A stretch of DNA of 64,000 bases from Sphingomonas taxi (GTDB lineage Bacteria > Pseudomonadota > Alphaproteobacteria > Sphingomonadales > Sphingomonadaceae). Where the stretch lies: assembly GCA_003243195.1 (NCBI GenBank), contig QFQI01000004.1:62001-126000 (forward strand), read 5' to 3'. The notes under the pieces were generated by a model. It was not told the DNA's origin. It did no database searches and saw nothing but the letters and a program-made list of their open reading frames with translations. Made by a program: the position numbers and the translations under genes. This document shows, one piece after another, positions 1 through 9,066 of this stretch (the first letter of the stretch is position 1; every line of letters begins with the position of its first letter).

Positions 1-403
1 TCGGTCCGCCGCCGGTCAGGTCCAGCATCAGCACGATGAACAGATAGGCGAGACTGGCGAGGATCAAACCCTTCAGCGCGCCGAATCCGAAGCCCAGCGC
101 GCGGTCGATCGGTCCCAGCACCGACGTGCGGGTGCGCCGCGCGATCGCGTTGATGACGATCCGGCTGGCCAGATAGGTGACGCCGGTCAGCAGCACAAAC
201 GCCAGCACCGCCGCGCCGGAGACGCTGGCGATCGTACCGGCCAGTGCCTTCGATACCGGCAGATGGAAGATCTTCAGCGCGAAGATCATCGCCACCCACG
301 CGAACAGCGCCAACACCTCGCCCACGAAGCCGCGCCGCGCGCCGCCCAGTGCCGTCAGCGCGACCAGCACGAGGACGATGATGTCGAGCGGCTGAAGATT
401 CAT
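1..403 (-). CDS. cvpA: CvpA family membrane protein (3' end outside the window)
   Basis: The first 134 residues of a CvpA-type inner-membrane protein (colicin V production family) are visible; the C-terminus runs off the left edge. The translation starts MNLQPLDIIVLVLVAL and shows hydrophobic segments at roughly residues 5-20, 30-48, 58-78 and 108-128, with the typical Arg-Arg-Gly-Phe after the first helix. The gene lies 51 bases downstream of radA on the same strand; cvpA next to radA is a common alphaproteobacterial arrangement. In enteric bacteria CvpA contributes to envelope integrity; the exact role here is unknown. Start ATG at 401-403. Confidence 0.85.
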   Translation of the reverse strand, partial: MNLQPLDIIVLVLVALTALGGARRGFVGEVLALFAWVAMIFALKIFHLPVSKALAGTIASVSGAAVLAFVLLTGVTYLASRIVINAIARRTRTSVLGPIDRALGFGFGALKGLILASLAYLFIVLMLDLTGGGP

Positions 404-454
404 GTCCGCCTCCATATGGCGCATCCGCGCGCGCGGCTAGGGTGCGCCCGGGCC

Positions 455-1834
455 TCATCCCCGCCCCAGCAGATGGTCCACGAACTGCCCGAGCGTCCGG
501 AACGCCGACTGCCGCATGGCGCCGCGATCGGCCGCGGCGTCGACAACCGACGGCAGCAACGCACGCTCGAACCCCAGCTTGGCCGATTCCTTGAGCCGCA
601 GCGGGGCATGCGCGACCGGCCGCAACTCGCCCGACAGCGCGATCTCGCCGAACGCCACGGCATCGACGGGAACCGGCCGCTCGCTGAGCGCCGACACCAG
701 CGCCGCCGCCACCGCGAGGTCCGCCGCCGGATCCTGGATGCGATAGCCGCCCGCGACGTTCAGATAGACCTCGCACGTCGAAAAGCTCAGTCCGCAGCGT
801 GCCTCCAGCACCGCCAGGATCATCGCCAGCCGTCCCGAATCCCAGCCGACCACCGCGCGCCGGGGCGTCGCCCCGCTCGCCAGCCGCACCACCAGCGCCT
901 GGATCTCGACCAGCACCGGGCGCGTCCCTTCCAGCGCGGGGAAGACCGTGGCACCCGTCACCCCCTCCTCGCGCTGCGTCAGGAACAGCGCCGAGGGATT
1001 GGACACCTCGACCAGCCCGTCACCGGCCATCGCGAACACGCCGATCTCGTCGGTGCCGCCGAACCGGTTCTTCAAACTGCGCAGGATGCGATACTGGTGG
1101 CTGCGCTCGCCCTCGAAGCTCAGCACGGTGTCGACCATATGCTCCAGCACGCGCGGTCCCGCGATCGTGCCGTCCTTGGTGACATGGCCTACCAGCACCA
1201 CCGCGGTGCCGCGCTCCTTGGCGAAGCGGATCAGCTCCTGCGCGGTGGCGCGTACCTGGCTGACCGTGCCGGGCGCGCCTTCGATCAGGTCGGAATGCAT
1301 CGTCTGGATCGAATCGATCACCAGCAGGCGCGGTGGCGTGCCCTGCCCCAGCGTGGTCAGGATATCGCGCGTGGAGGTCGCCGCCGCCAGCCGCACCGGC
1401 GCATCGCCCAGCCCCAGCCGCCGCGCGCGCAGGCGCACCTGGTCCGCCGCTTCCTCGCCGGAGACATAGGCGACGTCGTGCCCCGCGCGGGCCAGCGCGG
1501 CGGCCGCCTGCAGCAGCAGCGTCGACTTGCCGATCCCCGGATCGCCGCCGATCAGCGTGGCGGACCCCGCGACCAGTCCGCCACCCAGCGCGCGATCCAG
1601 CTCCGCCATGCCGAACGGCAGCCGGTCGGGCAGCGTCGCTTCCGCATCCAGCGCGCTCAGCATGATCGTGCGACCGCCGCCCTGAAGATTGTGCCGGGCC
1701 TGGAACGGCGTGACCACCGCTGCCGCTTCCTCGACCAGCGTATTCCATTCCGAACAGTCCGCGCACTGCCCCTGCCAGCGATGGCTCACCGACCCGCAGG
1801 ACTGGCAGACGAATCTCTTCTGTGGCTTGGCCAT
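455..1834 (-). CDS. radA: DNA repair protein RadA
   Basis: RadA (Sms), a RecA-like ATPase that promotes branch migration and processing of recombination intermediates in the cytoplasm. At 459 residues it is full length. A four-cysteine zinc finger is visible at C10, C13, C24 and C27. The Walker A motif GDPGIGKS lies near residue 97, and the RadA-specific KNRFG motif is followed by a Lon-protease-like C-terminal domain. It precedes cvpA on the same strand and probably shares its transcript. Start ATG at 1832-1834. Nothing unusual. Confidence 0.97.
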   Translation of the reverse strand: MAKPQKRFVCQSCGSVSHRWQGQCADCSEWNTLVEEAAAVVTPFQARHNLQGGGRTIMLSALDAEATLPDRLPFGMAELDRALGGGLVAGSATLIGGDPGIGKSTLLLQAAAALARAGHDVAYVSGEEAADQVRLRARRLGLGDAPVRLAAATSTRDILTTLGQGTPPRLLVIDSIQTMHSDLIEGAPGTVSQVRATAQELIRFAKERGTAVVLVGHVTKDGTIAGPRVLEHMVDTVLSFEGERSHQYRILRSLKNRFGGTDEIGVFAMAGDGLVEVSNPSALFLTQREEGVTGATVFPALEGTRPVLVEIQALVVRLASGATPRRAVVGWDSGRLAMILAVLEARCGLSFSTCEVYLNVAGGYRIQDPAADLAVAAALVSALSERPVPVDAVAFGEIALSGELRPVAHAPLRLKESAKLGFERALLPSVVDAAADRGAMRQSAFRTLGQFVDHLLGRG

Positions 1835-1993
1835 GCCCCGCCCTAACGCATGAGGAACGATCAGGGAACGGATGATTGATGAACAAGACGTTCATCGCCG
1901 GTGCAGGCTGATCCGGACAGATTCGGAACCCCGGTCATGGCGGACCGTTTCGTGACCGACACATGTTTCTGCCAACGAGTAAAGGAGTTCCTC

Positions 1994-2677
1994 GTGAAGC
2001 ACATCGCCATCCTCGCCCTTGCTTCGGCTGCGCTGATCCCGGGCGCCGCTGTTGCACAGACACAGGCACCGACGTCGACGCCCGCCACGGGCGCCCCTGC
2101 GGCGACCGGCGCCGCGGTGACCACGGGCGCGACCGTCTACGACACCTCGGGCGGCGTCGTGGGCACCGTGGAGAGCACCGACGGCACCAACGCCGTCGTC
2201 AACACCGGCACTGTGAAGGCCGCGATTCCCCTGACGTCGCTCGGCAAGGGCGCGCAGGGGCCGGTCCTGGCGATGACCAAGGCACAGTTGGAGGCCGCTG
2301 CCGGCCAGCAGCAGGCGCAGGCCACCGCCGACTTCAAGTCGAAGCTGGTTCCGGGCGCCACCGTCTACGGCACCGGCGGCGCACAGCTCGGCACGATCAA
2401 GTCGGTCAATGCCAGCGGTGTCACGTTGACCACCGCCGATGGCGATGCGGTGCTGCCGACCACCGGCTTCGGCCCCGGTCCGCAGGGGATCGTGCTGGGC
2501 ATGACCGCCGAGCAACTGAAGGCCGCGATGAGCGCCGCGGCACCGGCTGGAACGACCGGCGCGGCGTCGTCGGACGCCGGCGGTACGACCGCGACGCCGG
2601 GCACCAGCGCGGAGGCCAGCACCACGGCGCCGGGCGCCACCACGACGACGACCAAGAGCAAGCGCAAACCACGCTGA
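1994..2677 (+). CDS. Secreted protein with two tandem repeats (unknown function)
   Basis: I do not recognise a named family. The start is taken as GTG 1994 because AGGAG lies 7 bases upstream and translation then opens with a clean signal peptide (VKHIAILALASAALIPGAA, cleavage near AVAQ). The mature protein contains two copies of a domain of about 60 residues, each beginning GATVY and passing through a G-PQG/QGP-VL-MT stretch to AQLEAA or EQLKAA. The copies resemble PRC-barrel-like beta modules. The tail is rich in Ala, Thr and Gly and ends in a Lys/Arg-rich segment, which may touch the cell wall or nucleic acid. It has its own terminator at 2709-2740. Likely periplasmic, 227 aa. Confidence 0.75.
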   Translation: MKHIAILALASAALIPGAAVAQTQAPTSTPATGAPAATGAAVTTGATVYDTSGGVVGTVESTDGTNAVVNTGTVKAAIPLTSLGKGAQGPVLAMTKAQLEAAAGQQQAQATADFKSKLVPGATVYGTGGAQLGTIKSVNASGVTLTTADGDAVLPTTGFGPGPQGIVLGMTAEQLKAAMSAAAPAGTTGAASSDAGGTTATPGTSAEASTTAPGATTTTTKSKRKPR

Positions 2678-2708
2678 CCGGCGTGACGGTAACGTCCAGT
2701 TCCGCGAC

Positions 2709-2740
2709 GGGGCGGTCCGCTCGACCGCCCCGCCGCTTTT
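2709..2740 (+). terminator. Intrinsic terminator of the secreted repeat protein
   Basis: A perfect 9-bp GC-rich stem (GGGGCGGTC at 2709-2717, GACCGCCCC at 2723-2731) with a 5-base loop is followed by CGCCG and four T. It sits 32 bases after the stop codon. Only the + strand has a T-run, so it serves the upstream + gene rather than alaS. Confidence 0.75.
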
Positions 2741-2820
2741 ATGGGCCACTCGCTCCGAAGAACGAGCCTCGTCCTGAGCGGCGCCTGATGGGTCGGATCG
2801 TCAGTGCGCGCTATTCGAGG

Positions 2821-5484
2821 TCAGGCGCTTACGTGTCGTTCCTCCAACGCCGCGCGAACCGCAATGACCGCCTCGTCTGCCTTTGCACCATCCGGGCCAC
2901 CGCCCTGCGCCATGTCGGGCCGCCCCCCCCCGCCCTGGCCACCCAGCACCGCGACCGCCCGCCGCAGCAGATCGACCGCATTGACGGTGCCGACCAGATC
3001 ATCGGTCACGCCGACCGCCACCGAGGCGCGGCCGTCGTTCACCGCGACCATCACCGCCACGCCGGATCCGATGCGCGCCTTGGCGTCATCTACCGCGCCG
3101 CGCAGCCCCTTGGCCTCGAAGCCGTCAAGCACCTGTCCGACGAAGCCGGTGCCGCCGACCTGCTCCGCCTCGGCCGCGCCACCGCTACCGCCGCCCAGCG
3201 CCAGTGCCTTCTTCGCCTCGGCAAGCTCGCGCTCCAGCCGCCGGCGTTCCTCGATCAGCGCGGCGACCCGCACCGGCACCTCATCGGGCGACGTCTTCAA
3301 CGCCGCCGCCGCCTCGCGCAACTTTTCGTCGCGCCCGTTCAGCCACGCGCGCGCCGCCTCGCCGGTCAACGCCTCGACACGCCGGACGCCCGACGACACC
3401 GCGCTTTCGCCGACGATCTTGAACACGCCGATGTCGCCCAGCGCGCGAACGTGGGTGCCGCCGCACAATTCGATCGAATAGGTCTCGCCGCCCTCTTCCT
3501 TGTTCCCCATCGAGACGACGCGGACCTCATCGCCATACTTCTCGCCGAACAGTGCCATCGCGCCCATCGCGATCGCATCGTCGGGGGTCATCAGCCGCGT
3601 CTCGACCGAGCCGTTGCGGCGGATCTGCGCGTTTACCGCCGCCTCGGCCACGGCCAGTTCCTCCGGGGTCATCGCGCTGGAGTGCGACACGTCGAAGCGC
3701 AGCCGGTCCGGGGCGACCAGCGAGCCCTTTTGCGCGACATGTCCGCCCAGCCGCTCGCGCAGCGCCTTGTGCAGCAGGTGCGTCGCGGAGTGATTGGCGC
3801 GGATCGCCGCGCGGCGCGCGATGTCGATCGCGAGCCGCACGGTATCGCCGACCTTGATCTCGCCCGCCGACAGCCGGGCATGGTGGACCCATAATTTGCC
3901 GAGTTGCTTGGAAGTGTCGGTGACCACGGCGGCCAGTCCGTTCTCGGCGCTCAACGTGCCCGCGTCGCCGACCTGCCCGCCACTCTCGCCATAGAAGGGC
4001 GTCTGGTTGACGATCACGTCGACCTGCTCGCCCGTGCCGGCCTGCTCGACGCGCACGCCGTCCCGGACCAGCGCCAGCACCACGCCCTCGCCGACGTCGC
4101 TGGCATAGCCGGTGAATTCGGTCGCGCCGACCTCCTCGGCAAGATCGAACCACAATTCGTCCGACGCCTTCGCGCCCGACCCCTTCCACGCCGCGCGCGC
4201 CGCGCGCTTCTGCTCGGCCATCGCCGCGTCGAAGCCGGCGCGATCGACCTTGAAGTCCTGCGCACGCAGCGCGTCCTCGGTCAGATCATAAGGAAAGCCA
4301 TAGGTGTCATAGAGCCGGAACGCGGTTTCGCCCGGCAGCGTGTCGCCCGGGCGCATGCCGGTCGTCGCGTCGTCCAGCAGGCGCAACCCCTTTTCGAGCG
4401 TCTGGCGGAAACGCGTCTCCTCCTGCCGCAGCGTCGCCTCGATCAACGGCTGCGCGCGCAGCAATTCGGGATAGGCGACGCCCATCTCGGCGACCAGCGC
4501 GGGCACCAGCCGGTGCATCAGCGGCTCCTTCGCGCCCAGCAGGTGCGCGTGGCGCATCGCGCGGCGCATGATCCGCCGCAGCACGTAGCCGCGCCCGTCG
4601 TTCGCCGGCAGCACGCCGTCCGCGACGAGAAAGCCGGCGCAGCGCAGGTGATCGGCGATGACGCGGTGGCTCGCCTGGTTCTCGCCGGTCGTCGCGGTAT
4701 GCGTCAGCGCGCCCGACGCGGCGATCAGCGCCTTGAACGTGTCCGTGTCGTAATTGTCATGGACGCCCTGCATGACCGCGGCGATCCGCTCCAGCCCCAT
4801 GCCGGTGTCGATCGACGGACGCGGCAGGTCGCCGACGATCGCGTCCGCCTCCTGCACGAACTGCATGAACACCAGGTTCCAGATCTCGACGAAACGGTCA
4901 CCGTCCTCGTCCGGGCTGCCGGGAGGGCCGCCGGGGATATGGTCGCCATGGTCGTAGAAGATCTCGCTGCACGGGCCGCACGGACCGTCCGAACCCATCG
5001 CCCAGAAATTGTCCTTGGTCGGGATGCGGATGATGCGGTGATCGGGCAGGCCGGCGATCTTCTTCCACAGATCGAGCGCCTGATCGTCGGTGTGGAACAC
5101 GGTGGCGGTCAGCTTGTCGGGCGACAGTCCCCATTCGCGGGTCAGCAGCGTCCACGCATGCGTGATCGCCTGCTCCTTGAAATAATCGCCGAAGCTGAAA
5201 TTGCCCAGCATCTCGAAGAAGGTATGGTGCCGCGCGGTATAGCCGACATTGTCGAGATCGTTGTGCTTGCCGCCGGCGCGCACGCACTTCTGCGATGAGG
5301 TGGCGGTGGAATAGGGGCGTGATTCCAGCCCGGTGAACACATTCTTGAACGGCACCATGCCGGCGTTGACGAACATCAGCGTCGGATCGTTCTGCGGCAC
5401 CAGCGGCGCGGACGGCACGATCTGGTGCCCGGCCGAACCGAAATAGTCGAGGAACGAGCGGCGGATGTCGTTGGTAGCGGTCAT
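2821..5484 (-). CDS. alaS: Alanine--tRNA ligase
   Basis: Class II alanyl-tRNA synthetase of 887 residues, the usual length. The N-terminal catalytic core begins with the conserved motif around FLDYF and H-I-V-SAPLVP, and motif 2 covers the NDLDNVG and HHTFFEMLGNF segments. The editing domain carries HSATHLLH, and the distal CGGTH zinc/editing motif is present. The C-terminal oligomerisation domain contains a glycine-rich insertion (GGGSGG). It stands alone on the minus strand between two + strand genes. The ATG at 5482-5484 gives the family N-terminus. Confidence 0.98.
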   Translation of the reverse strand: MTATNDIRRSFLDYFGSAGHQIVPSAPLVPQNDPTLMFVNAGMVPFKNVFTGLESRPYSTATSSQKCVRAGGKHNDLDNVGYTARHHTFFEMLGNFSFGDYFKEQAITHAWTLLTREWGLSPDKLTATVFHTDDQALDLWKKIAGLPDHRIIRIPTKDNFWAMGSDGPCGPCSEIFYDHGDHIPGGPPGSPDEDGDRFVEIWNLVFMQFVQEADAIVGDLPRPSIDTGMGLERIAAVMQGVHDNYDTDTFKALIAASGALTHTATTGENQASHRVIADHLRCAGFLVADGVLPANDGRGYVLRRIMRRAMRHAHLLGAKEPLMHRLVPALVAEMGVAYPELLRAQPLIEATLRQEETRFRQTLEKGLRLLDDATTGMRPGDTLPGETAFRLYDTYGFPYDLTEDALRAQDFKVDRAGFDAAMAEQKRAARAAWKGSGAKASDELWFDLAEEVGATEFTGYASDVGEGVVLALVRDGVRVEQAGTGEQVDVIVNQTPFYGESGGQVGDAGTLSAENGLAAVVTDTSKQLGKLWVHHARLSAGEIKVGDTVRLAIDIARRAAIRANHSATHLLHKALRERLGGHVAQKGSLVAPDRLRFDVSHSSAMTPEELAVAEAAVNAQIRRNGSVETRLMTPDDAIAMGAMALFGEKYGDEVRVVSMGNKEEGGETYSIELCGGTHVRALGDIGVFKIVGESAVSSGVRRVEALTGEAARAWLNGRDEKLREAAAALKTSPDEVPVRVAALIEERRRLERELAEAKKALALGGGSGGAAEAEQVGGTGFVGQVLDGFEAKGLRGAVDDAKARIGSGVAVMVAVNDGRASVAVGVTDDLVGTVNAVDLLRRAVAVLGGQGGGGRPDMAQGGGPDGAKADEAVIAVRAALEERHVSA

Positions 5485-5639
5485 GCGCGTGATCTAATCC
5501 GCGAAAGCCGCGCTGCCTAGCCGGAGTTGCACCGGCATGTGGCCGCTTTGCCACCCTGCACCGCTAAAAACATGAACGCCTTGTTAACCAAGCATGAATA
5601 TGGCAGGGCAATCCCCTTGGATCAGGGGGGTTTCTTACA

Positions 5640-6362
5640 ATGAAGGGTCGTATGTGGCTGGCTGCGTGCGCAGCTTGCGTGTCTGCTGCTGCGCCGGCGG
5701 CGACGATCATCCAGACGGACAGCGAACAGGGTGCGCTGAAGGGCTTCTCGGGCTTCGATACCGCGCTCGGCACGCTCAACAAGGTGACGCTGAACGTCGC
5801 GGTCGCCAAGTCGCGCGTGTGGCGGATCAGCGTCGCCGCGGCGGCGCCGGTCACCACCAGCGTGAGCTGGGTCGTGGACGGCGACTGGCGCCTCGCCTCG
5901 GATAATGCGGCGCTGGGCAACCCGCTGGTGCCGCTGACCGGCACCGGCACCAGCGTGGTCACGCTGGACCGCTTCGCCGACGGGCGCGCCTTTGGCTTCT
6001 TCGCGGTCGCGGCGAGCGGATCGGCGACGCTCGATTTCGATCCCGCACGCTTCCTGAACCGCGACACGGTGTTCAACGGCTTCGATCTCGGCCATAACGG
6101 CAATGTCGGCGATACCAGCTTCACGACCCTGCCGGCCGGCGGTGCGCTGTTACAGCTTGGCGGATCGTGTTTCGTCAGCGGCGACGGCGCGCCTAGTGCG
6201 CCGATCGGCGAGGATTTCTGCGGTTCGGCCAACTATACGCTGACCTATGACTATACGCCGGCCGGTGCGGTGCCGGAACCGGCGACATGGGCGATGATGC
6301 TGGCGGGCTTCGCCGCCACCGGCGCGGCGTTGCGCCGCCGCCGGCATAACGCCGTCGCCTGA
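5640..6362 (+). CDS. PEP-CTERM sorting domain protein
   Basis: An exported protein of 240 residues. An N-terminal signal peptide (MKGRMWLAACAACVSAAAPAA) precedes a Ser/Thr/Gly-rich beta-type body without a recognised enzymatic motif. The C-terminus is a textbook PEP-CTERM signal: the PEPATW motif, a hydrophobic stretch (AMMLAGFAATGAAL) and a terminal arginine cluster. In this family the tail is processed by an exosortase (EpsH/XrtA type) and is associated with exopolysaccharide; no exosortase is visible in this window. A G-rich stretch (GGGGGG) 9 bases upstream serves as ribosome binding site. It converges on the M24 peptidase with a gap of 2 bases. Confidence 0.85.
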   Translation: MKGRMWLAACAACVSAAAPAATIIQTDSEQGALKGFSGFDTALGTLNKVTLNVAVAKSRVWRISVAAAAPVTTSVSWVVDGDWRLASDNAALGNPLVPLTGTGTSVVTLDRFADGRAFGFFAVAASGSATLDFDPARFLNRDTVFNGFDLGHNGNVGDTSFTTLPAGGALLQLGGSCFVSGDGAPSAPIGEDFCGSANYTLTYDYTPAGAVPEPATWAMMLAGFAATGAALRRRRHNAVA

Positions 6363-6364
6363 CG

Positions 6365-7621
6365 TCAGACCGGGCGGTCGAGCGAGGCCGGCGGGGTGCT
6401 GAACCACGCCGGCCCGCGCGCCGTCATGTGAAAGCAATCCTCCAGCCGCACACCGAACTGGCCGGGAAGGTACAGGCCGGGTTCGTCGGAAAAGCACATG
6501 CCCGGCGCCAGCTTCGTGGTTTCGCCGCGCACCAGATTGACCGGCTCATGCCCGTCCATCCCGATGCCATGGCCGGTGCGATGCGACAGGCCCGGCAGCC
6601 GGTAGCCCGGCCCGTAACCGAGCCGTTCGTAGAAGTCGCGCACCGCATCGTCGACCGCCCCCGCCGCGACGCCCACCTGCGCGGTGCGGAACGCGAGCGC
6701 CTGTGCGGCCTTCACCTGATCCCAGACGCGGCGCTGCTCCGCATTCGCCGAGCCATGCACCCAGGTGCGCGACACGTCCGATTGATAGCCGAGCACCGTG
6801 CAGCCGCAATCCATCAGCACCACCTGCCCGTCGGCGACGCGAATCACCTCGCGGCTGCCATGCGGCAGCGCCGCCGCCGGTCCGATCAGCGCCAGCGCGA
6901 ACTCGGGATCGCCGCCCAGCCTGCGCGTCGCGGCGTTCATCAGTGCGCCGATCTGCGCCCCGGTCATCCCCTTCTCGACGCGCGGCCATGTCCAGCGATA
7001 TGCCGCGACCGTCACGTCGGTCGCAACCTGCATCAGCGCGATCTCCGCCGCGGTCTTCACCATGCGACAGCCGCGCACGACCGGATTGGCGCTGACCAGC
7101 TTCGTATCCGGCAGCGCCCGCGCCAGCCCGTCGAACGCGAAGAAGCGCGCGCTTTCCTCGATGCCCACCGGGCGTGCGGCGAGCCGCCGGTCGCGCAGGA
7201 AGCCCGCGACCACCGCCAGCGGATCCTCATCCTCCTGCCACACGCGCACCTCGGCGGGCACCGCCAGCGTCTGACGGACCGACGGTTCCTCGAAGAACGG
7301 CGTGACGATGCACGGCTCGCCCTCGACCGGCAGGATCGCGGCGGTCAGCCGCTCGCTGCGTCCCCAGCGCACGCCGGTGAAATAGGCAAGGCTCGATCCC
7401 GGCTCGATCACCACCGCGCCGATTCCGGCCGCGCGCATCAGCGCCTGTGCGCGCGCCAGCCGCCCGTGTCGCTCCTGCGCGCCGATCGGCGTCGCACCAG
7501 CGGTGATGTCGGACAGGCCGGCGAGATCCGGCTCGGCGGCGCGGACCACCGATGTCGCGAGCAGCGCGGCGGTGCCAGCGATGACGCCGCGACGCGACGG
7601 GCGGAAGGCCGGGATGGTCAT
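6365..7621 (-). CDS. Exported Xaa-Pro aminopeptidase-like M24 metallopeptidase
   Basis: Peptidase family M24 (prolidase/aminopeptidase P fold), 418 residues. The chosen start, ATG 7621, puts a Tat signal at the very N-terminus (PSRRGVIAG followed by a hydrophobic stretch ending VVRAA), so a folded metalloenzyme is probably exported to the periplasm. The creatinase-like N-domain spans about 50-180. The five metal ligands of the pita-bread domain are present: D271, D282, H351, E380 and E394. A longer reading frame reaches 7681 but would bury the Tat motif. It is divergent from the symporter gene, sharing a 74-base promoter region. Confidence 0.88.
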   Translation of the reverse strand: MTIPAFRPSRRGVIAGTAALLATSVVRAAEPDLAGLSDITAGATPIGAQERHGRLARAQALMRAAGIGAVVIEPGSSLAYFTGVRWGRSERLTAAILPVEGEPCIVTPFFEEPSVRQTLAVPAEVRVWQEDEDPLAVVAGFLRDRRLAARPVGIEESARFFAFDGLARALPDTKLVSANPVVRGCRMVKTAAEIALMQVATDVTVAAYRWTWPRVEKGMTGAQIGALMNAATRRLGGDPEFALALIGPAAALPHGSREVIRVADGQVVLMDCGCTVLGYQSDVSRTWVHGSANAEQRRVWDQVKAAQALAFRTAQVGVAAGAVDDAVRDFYERLGYGPGYRLPGLSHRTGHGIGMDGHEPVNLVRGETTKLAPGMCFSDEPGLYLPGQFGVRLEDCFHMTARGPAWFSTPPASLDRPV

Positions 7622-7695
7622 GGTCGCCAGCGATACGGCGCTTGACCGCGCGGCCGCAATCCCCTTCCGTGCCCCGCGCATACGGGGAGCAACGA

Positions 7696-9018
7696 ATGGC
7701 CAAGCGGCTGACCTTCTACATTCTCGCCGGACTGGTGCTCGGCCTCGTCGTGGGGCTGGTGCTCAACGGCTGGCTCGATGACGGCACCGCCGCCGGCGCG
7801 GCGCGCGCGGCCGAGGTCGCGGGCTATTTTTCGATCCTGACCACGCTGTTCCTGCGCCTCATCAAGATGATCATCGCCCCACTGGTGTTCGCGACCCTGG
7901 TGTCCGGCATTGCGCAGATGGGCGACACCGCGGCCCTGGGGCGGATCGGCGCGCGCAGCCTGGCATGGTTCATCTCCGCCAGCCTGTTGTCGCTCAGCCT
8001 GGGGCTGGTGATGGTCAACCTGCTCCAGCCCGGCGTCGGCATCGGTCTGGCGCTGCCGTCGGCGGGTCAGTCGAGCGGGCTGGAGACGGCGGCGTTCAAC
8101 CTGAAGGACTTCTTCACGCATATCGTCCCCGCATCGATGATCGACGCGATGGCGAAGAACGAGATCCTGCAGATCGTCGTCATGTCGATCTTCGTCGGGG
8201 TCGCGATCACCGCGGTCGGCGAAAAGGCCGCGCCGCTGGTGAAGGCGGTCGACGCGCTGGTCCATGTCATGTTGCAGGTCACCGATTACGTGATGCGCGT
8301 CGCGCCGGTGGCGGTGTTCGCGGCGGTGGCGGGGACGCTGACGGAGCGCGGACCGGCAGTGATCGGGCAACTCGCCTATTTCATGGGCAGCTTCTATCTG
8401 ACGCTGCTGATCCTGTGGATGGTGCTGCTGGGGATCGGCTTCCTGTTCATCGGCGCGCGCATCCTGGAGCTGATCCGCTATGTGCGCGAACCGCTGCTGG
8501 TCGCCTTCTCCACCGCCTCGTCGGAGGCGGCCTATCCGCGCATGCTGGAGGCGCTCGACCGGTTCGGCGTGCCGCCGCGCATCGCCAGCTTCGTGCTGCC
8601 GCTGGGCTATTCCTTCAACCTCGACGGGTCGATGATCTACATGACCTTCGCGTCGATCTTCATCGCACAGGCCTATGGCATCGACATGTCGGTGGGGCAG
8701 ATGGTGACGATGCTGCTGGTGCTGATGGTGACCAGCAAGGGCATCGCCGGCGTGCCCCGTGCCAGCCTGGTGGTGATCGCGGCAACGCTGCCGATGTTCA
8801 AGCTGCCCGAGGCCGGGCTGCTGCTGGTGCTGGCAATCGACCATTTCCTCGACATGGGCCGCACCGCCACCAACGTGATCGGCAATGCGGTGGCGAGCGC
8901 GGTGATCGCGAAATGGGAGGGCGGCCTGGACCCACGCGAACCCGTCGCCGTGGAACCGCCGCCCGCGCCATCCGGGCATGGGCCGGCGCGCGAGGTGGAC
9001 AGCTTCCGGGAGGTGTGA
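7696..9018 (+). CDS. Dicarboxylate/amino acid:cation symporter (DAACS family)
   Basis: A GltP/DctA-type secondary transporter of 440 residues in the inner membrane; it takes up C4-dicarboxylates or acidic amino acids with H+ or Na+. Eight hydrophobic helices are evident. The conserved serine-rich re-entrant loop (AFSTASSEAAYPRML), the FNLDGSMIYM segment and the second re-entrant region around SKGIAGVPRASLV are all present. Start ATG 7696 follows GGGGAG at 8 bases. Sequence alone does not settle the substrate (glutamate/aspartate versus succinate/malate). Downstream it converges on the comM-like gene. Confidence 0.9.
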   Translation: MAKRLTFYILAGLVLGLVVGLVLNGWLDDGTAAGAARAAEVAGYFSILTTLFLRLIKMIIAPLVFATLVSGIAQMGDTAALGRIGARSLAWFISASLLSLSLGLVMVNLLQPGVGIGLALPSAGQSSGLETAAFNLKDFFTHIVPASMIDAMAKNEILQIVVMSIFVGVAITAVGEKAAPLVKAVDALVHVMLQVTDYVMRVAPVAVFAAVAGTLTERGPAVIGQLAYFMGSFYLTLLILWMVLLGIGFLFIGARILELIRYVREPLLVAFSTASSEAAYPRMLEALDRFGVPPRIASFVLPLGYSFNLDGSMIYMTFASIFIAQAYGIDMSVGQMVTMLLVLMVTSKGIAGVPRASLVVIAATLPMFKLPEAGLLLVLAIDHFLDMGRTATNVIGNAVASAVIAKWEGGLDPREPVAVEPPPAPSGHGPAREVDSFREV

Positions 9019-9066
9019 GGGTCTCCTGAGAGCGGTTGGGTCTTCCCCCTGCCCTCGCAGAGCCCC

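Noticed and set aside
263..1846. A 527-codon open frame on the + strand
   Set aside because: It is antisense to radA, Arg/Gln/His-rich as expected of the reverse frame of a GC-rich gene, with no recognisable domain.
3904..5298. A 464-codon open frame on the + strand
   Set aside because: Antisense to alaS with composition typical of a shadow frame.
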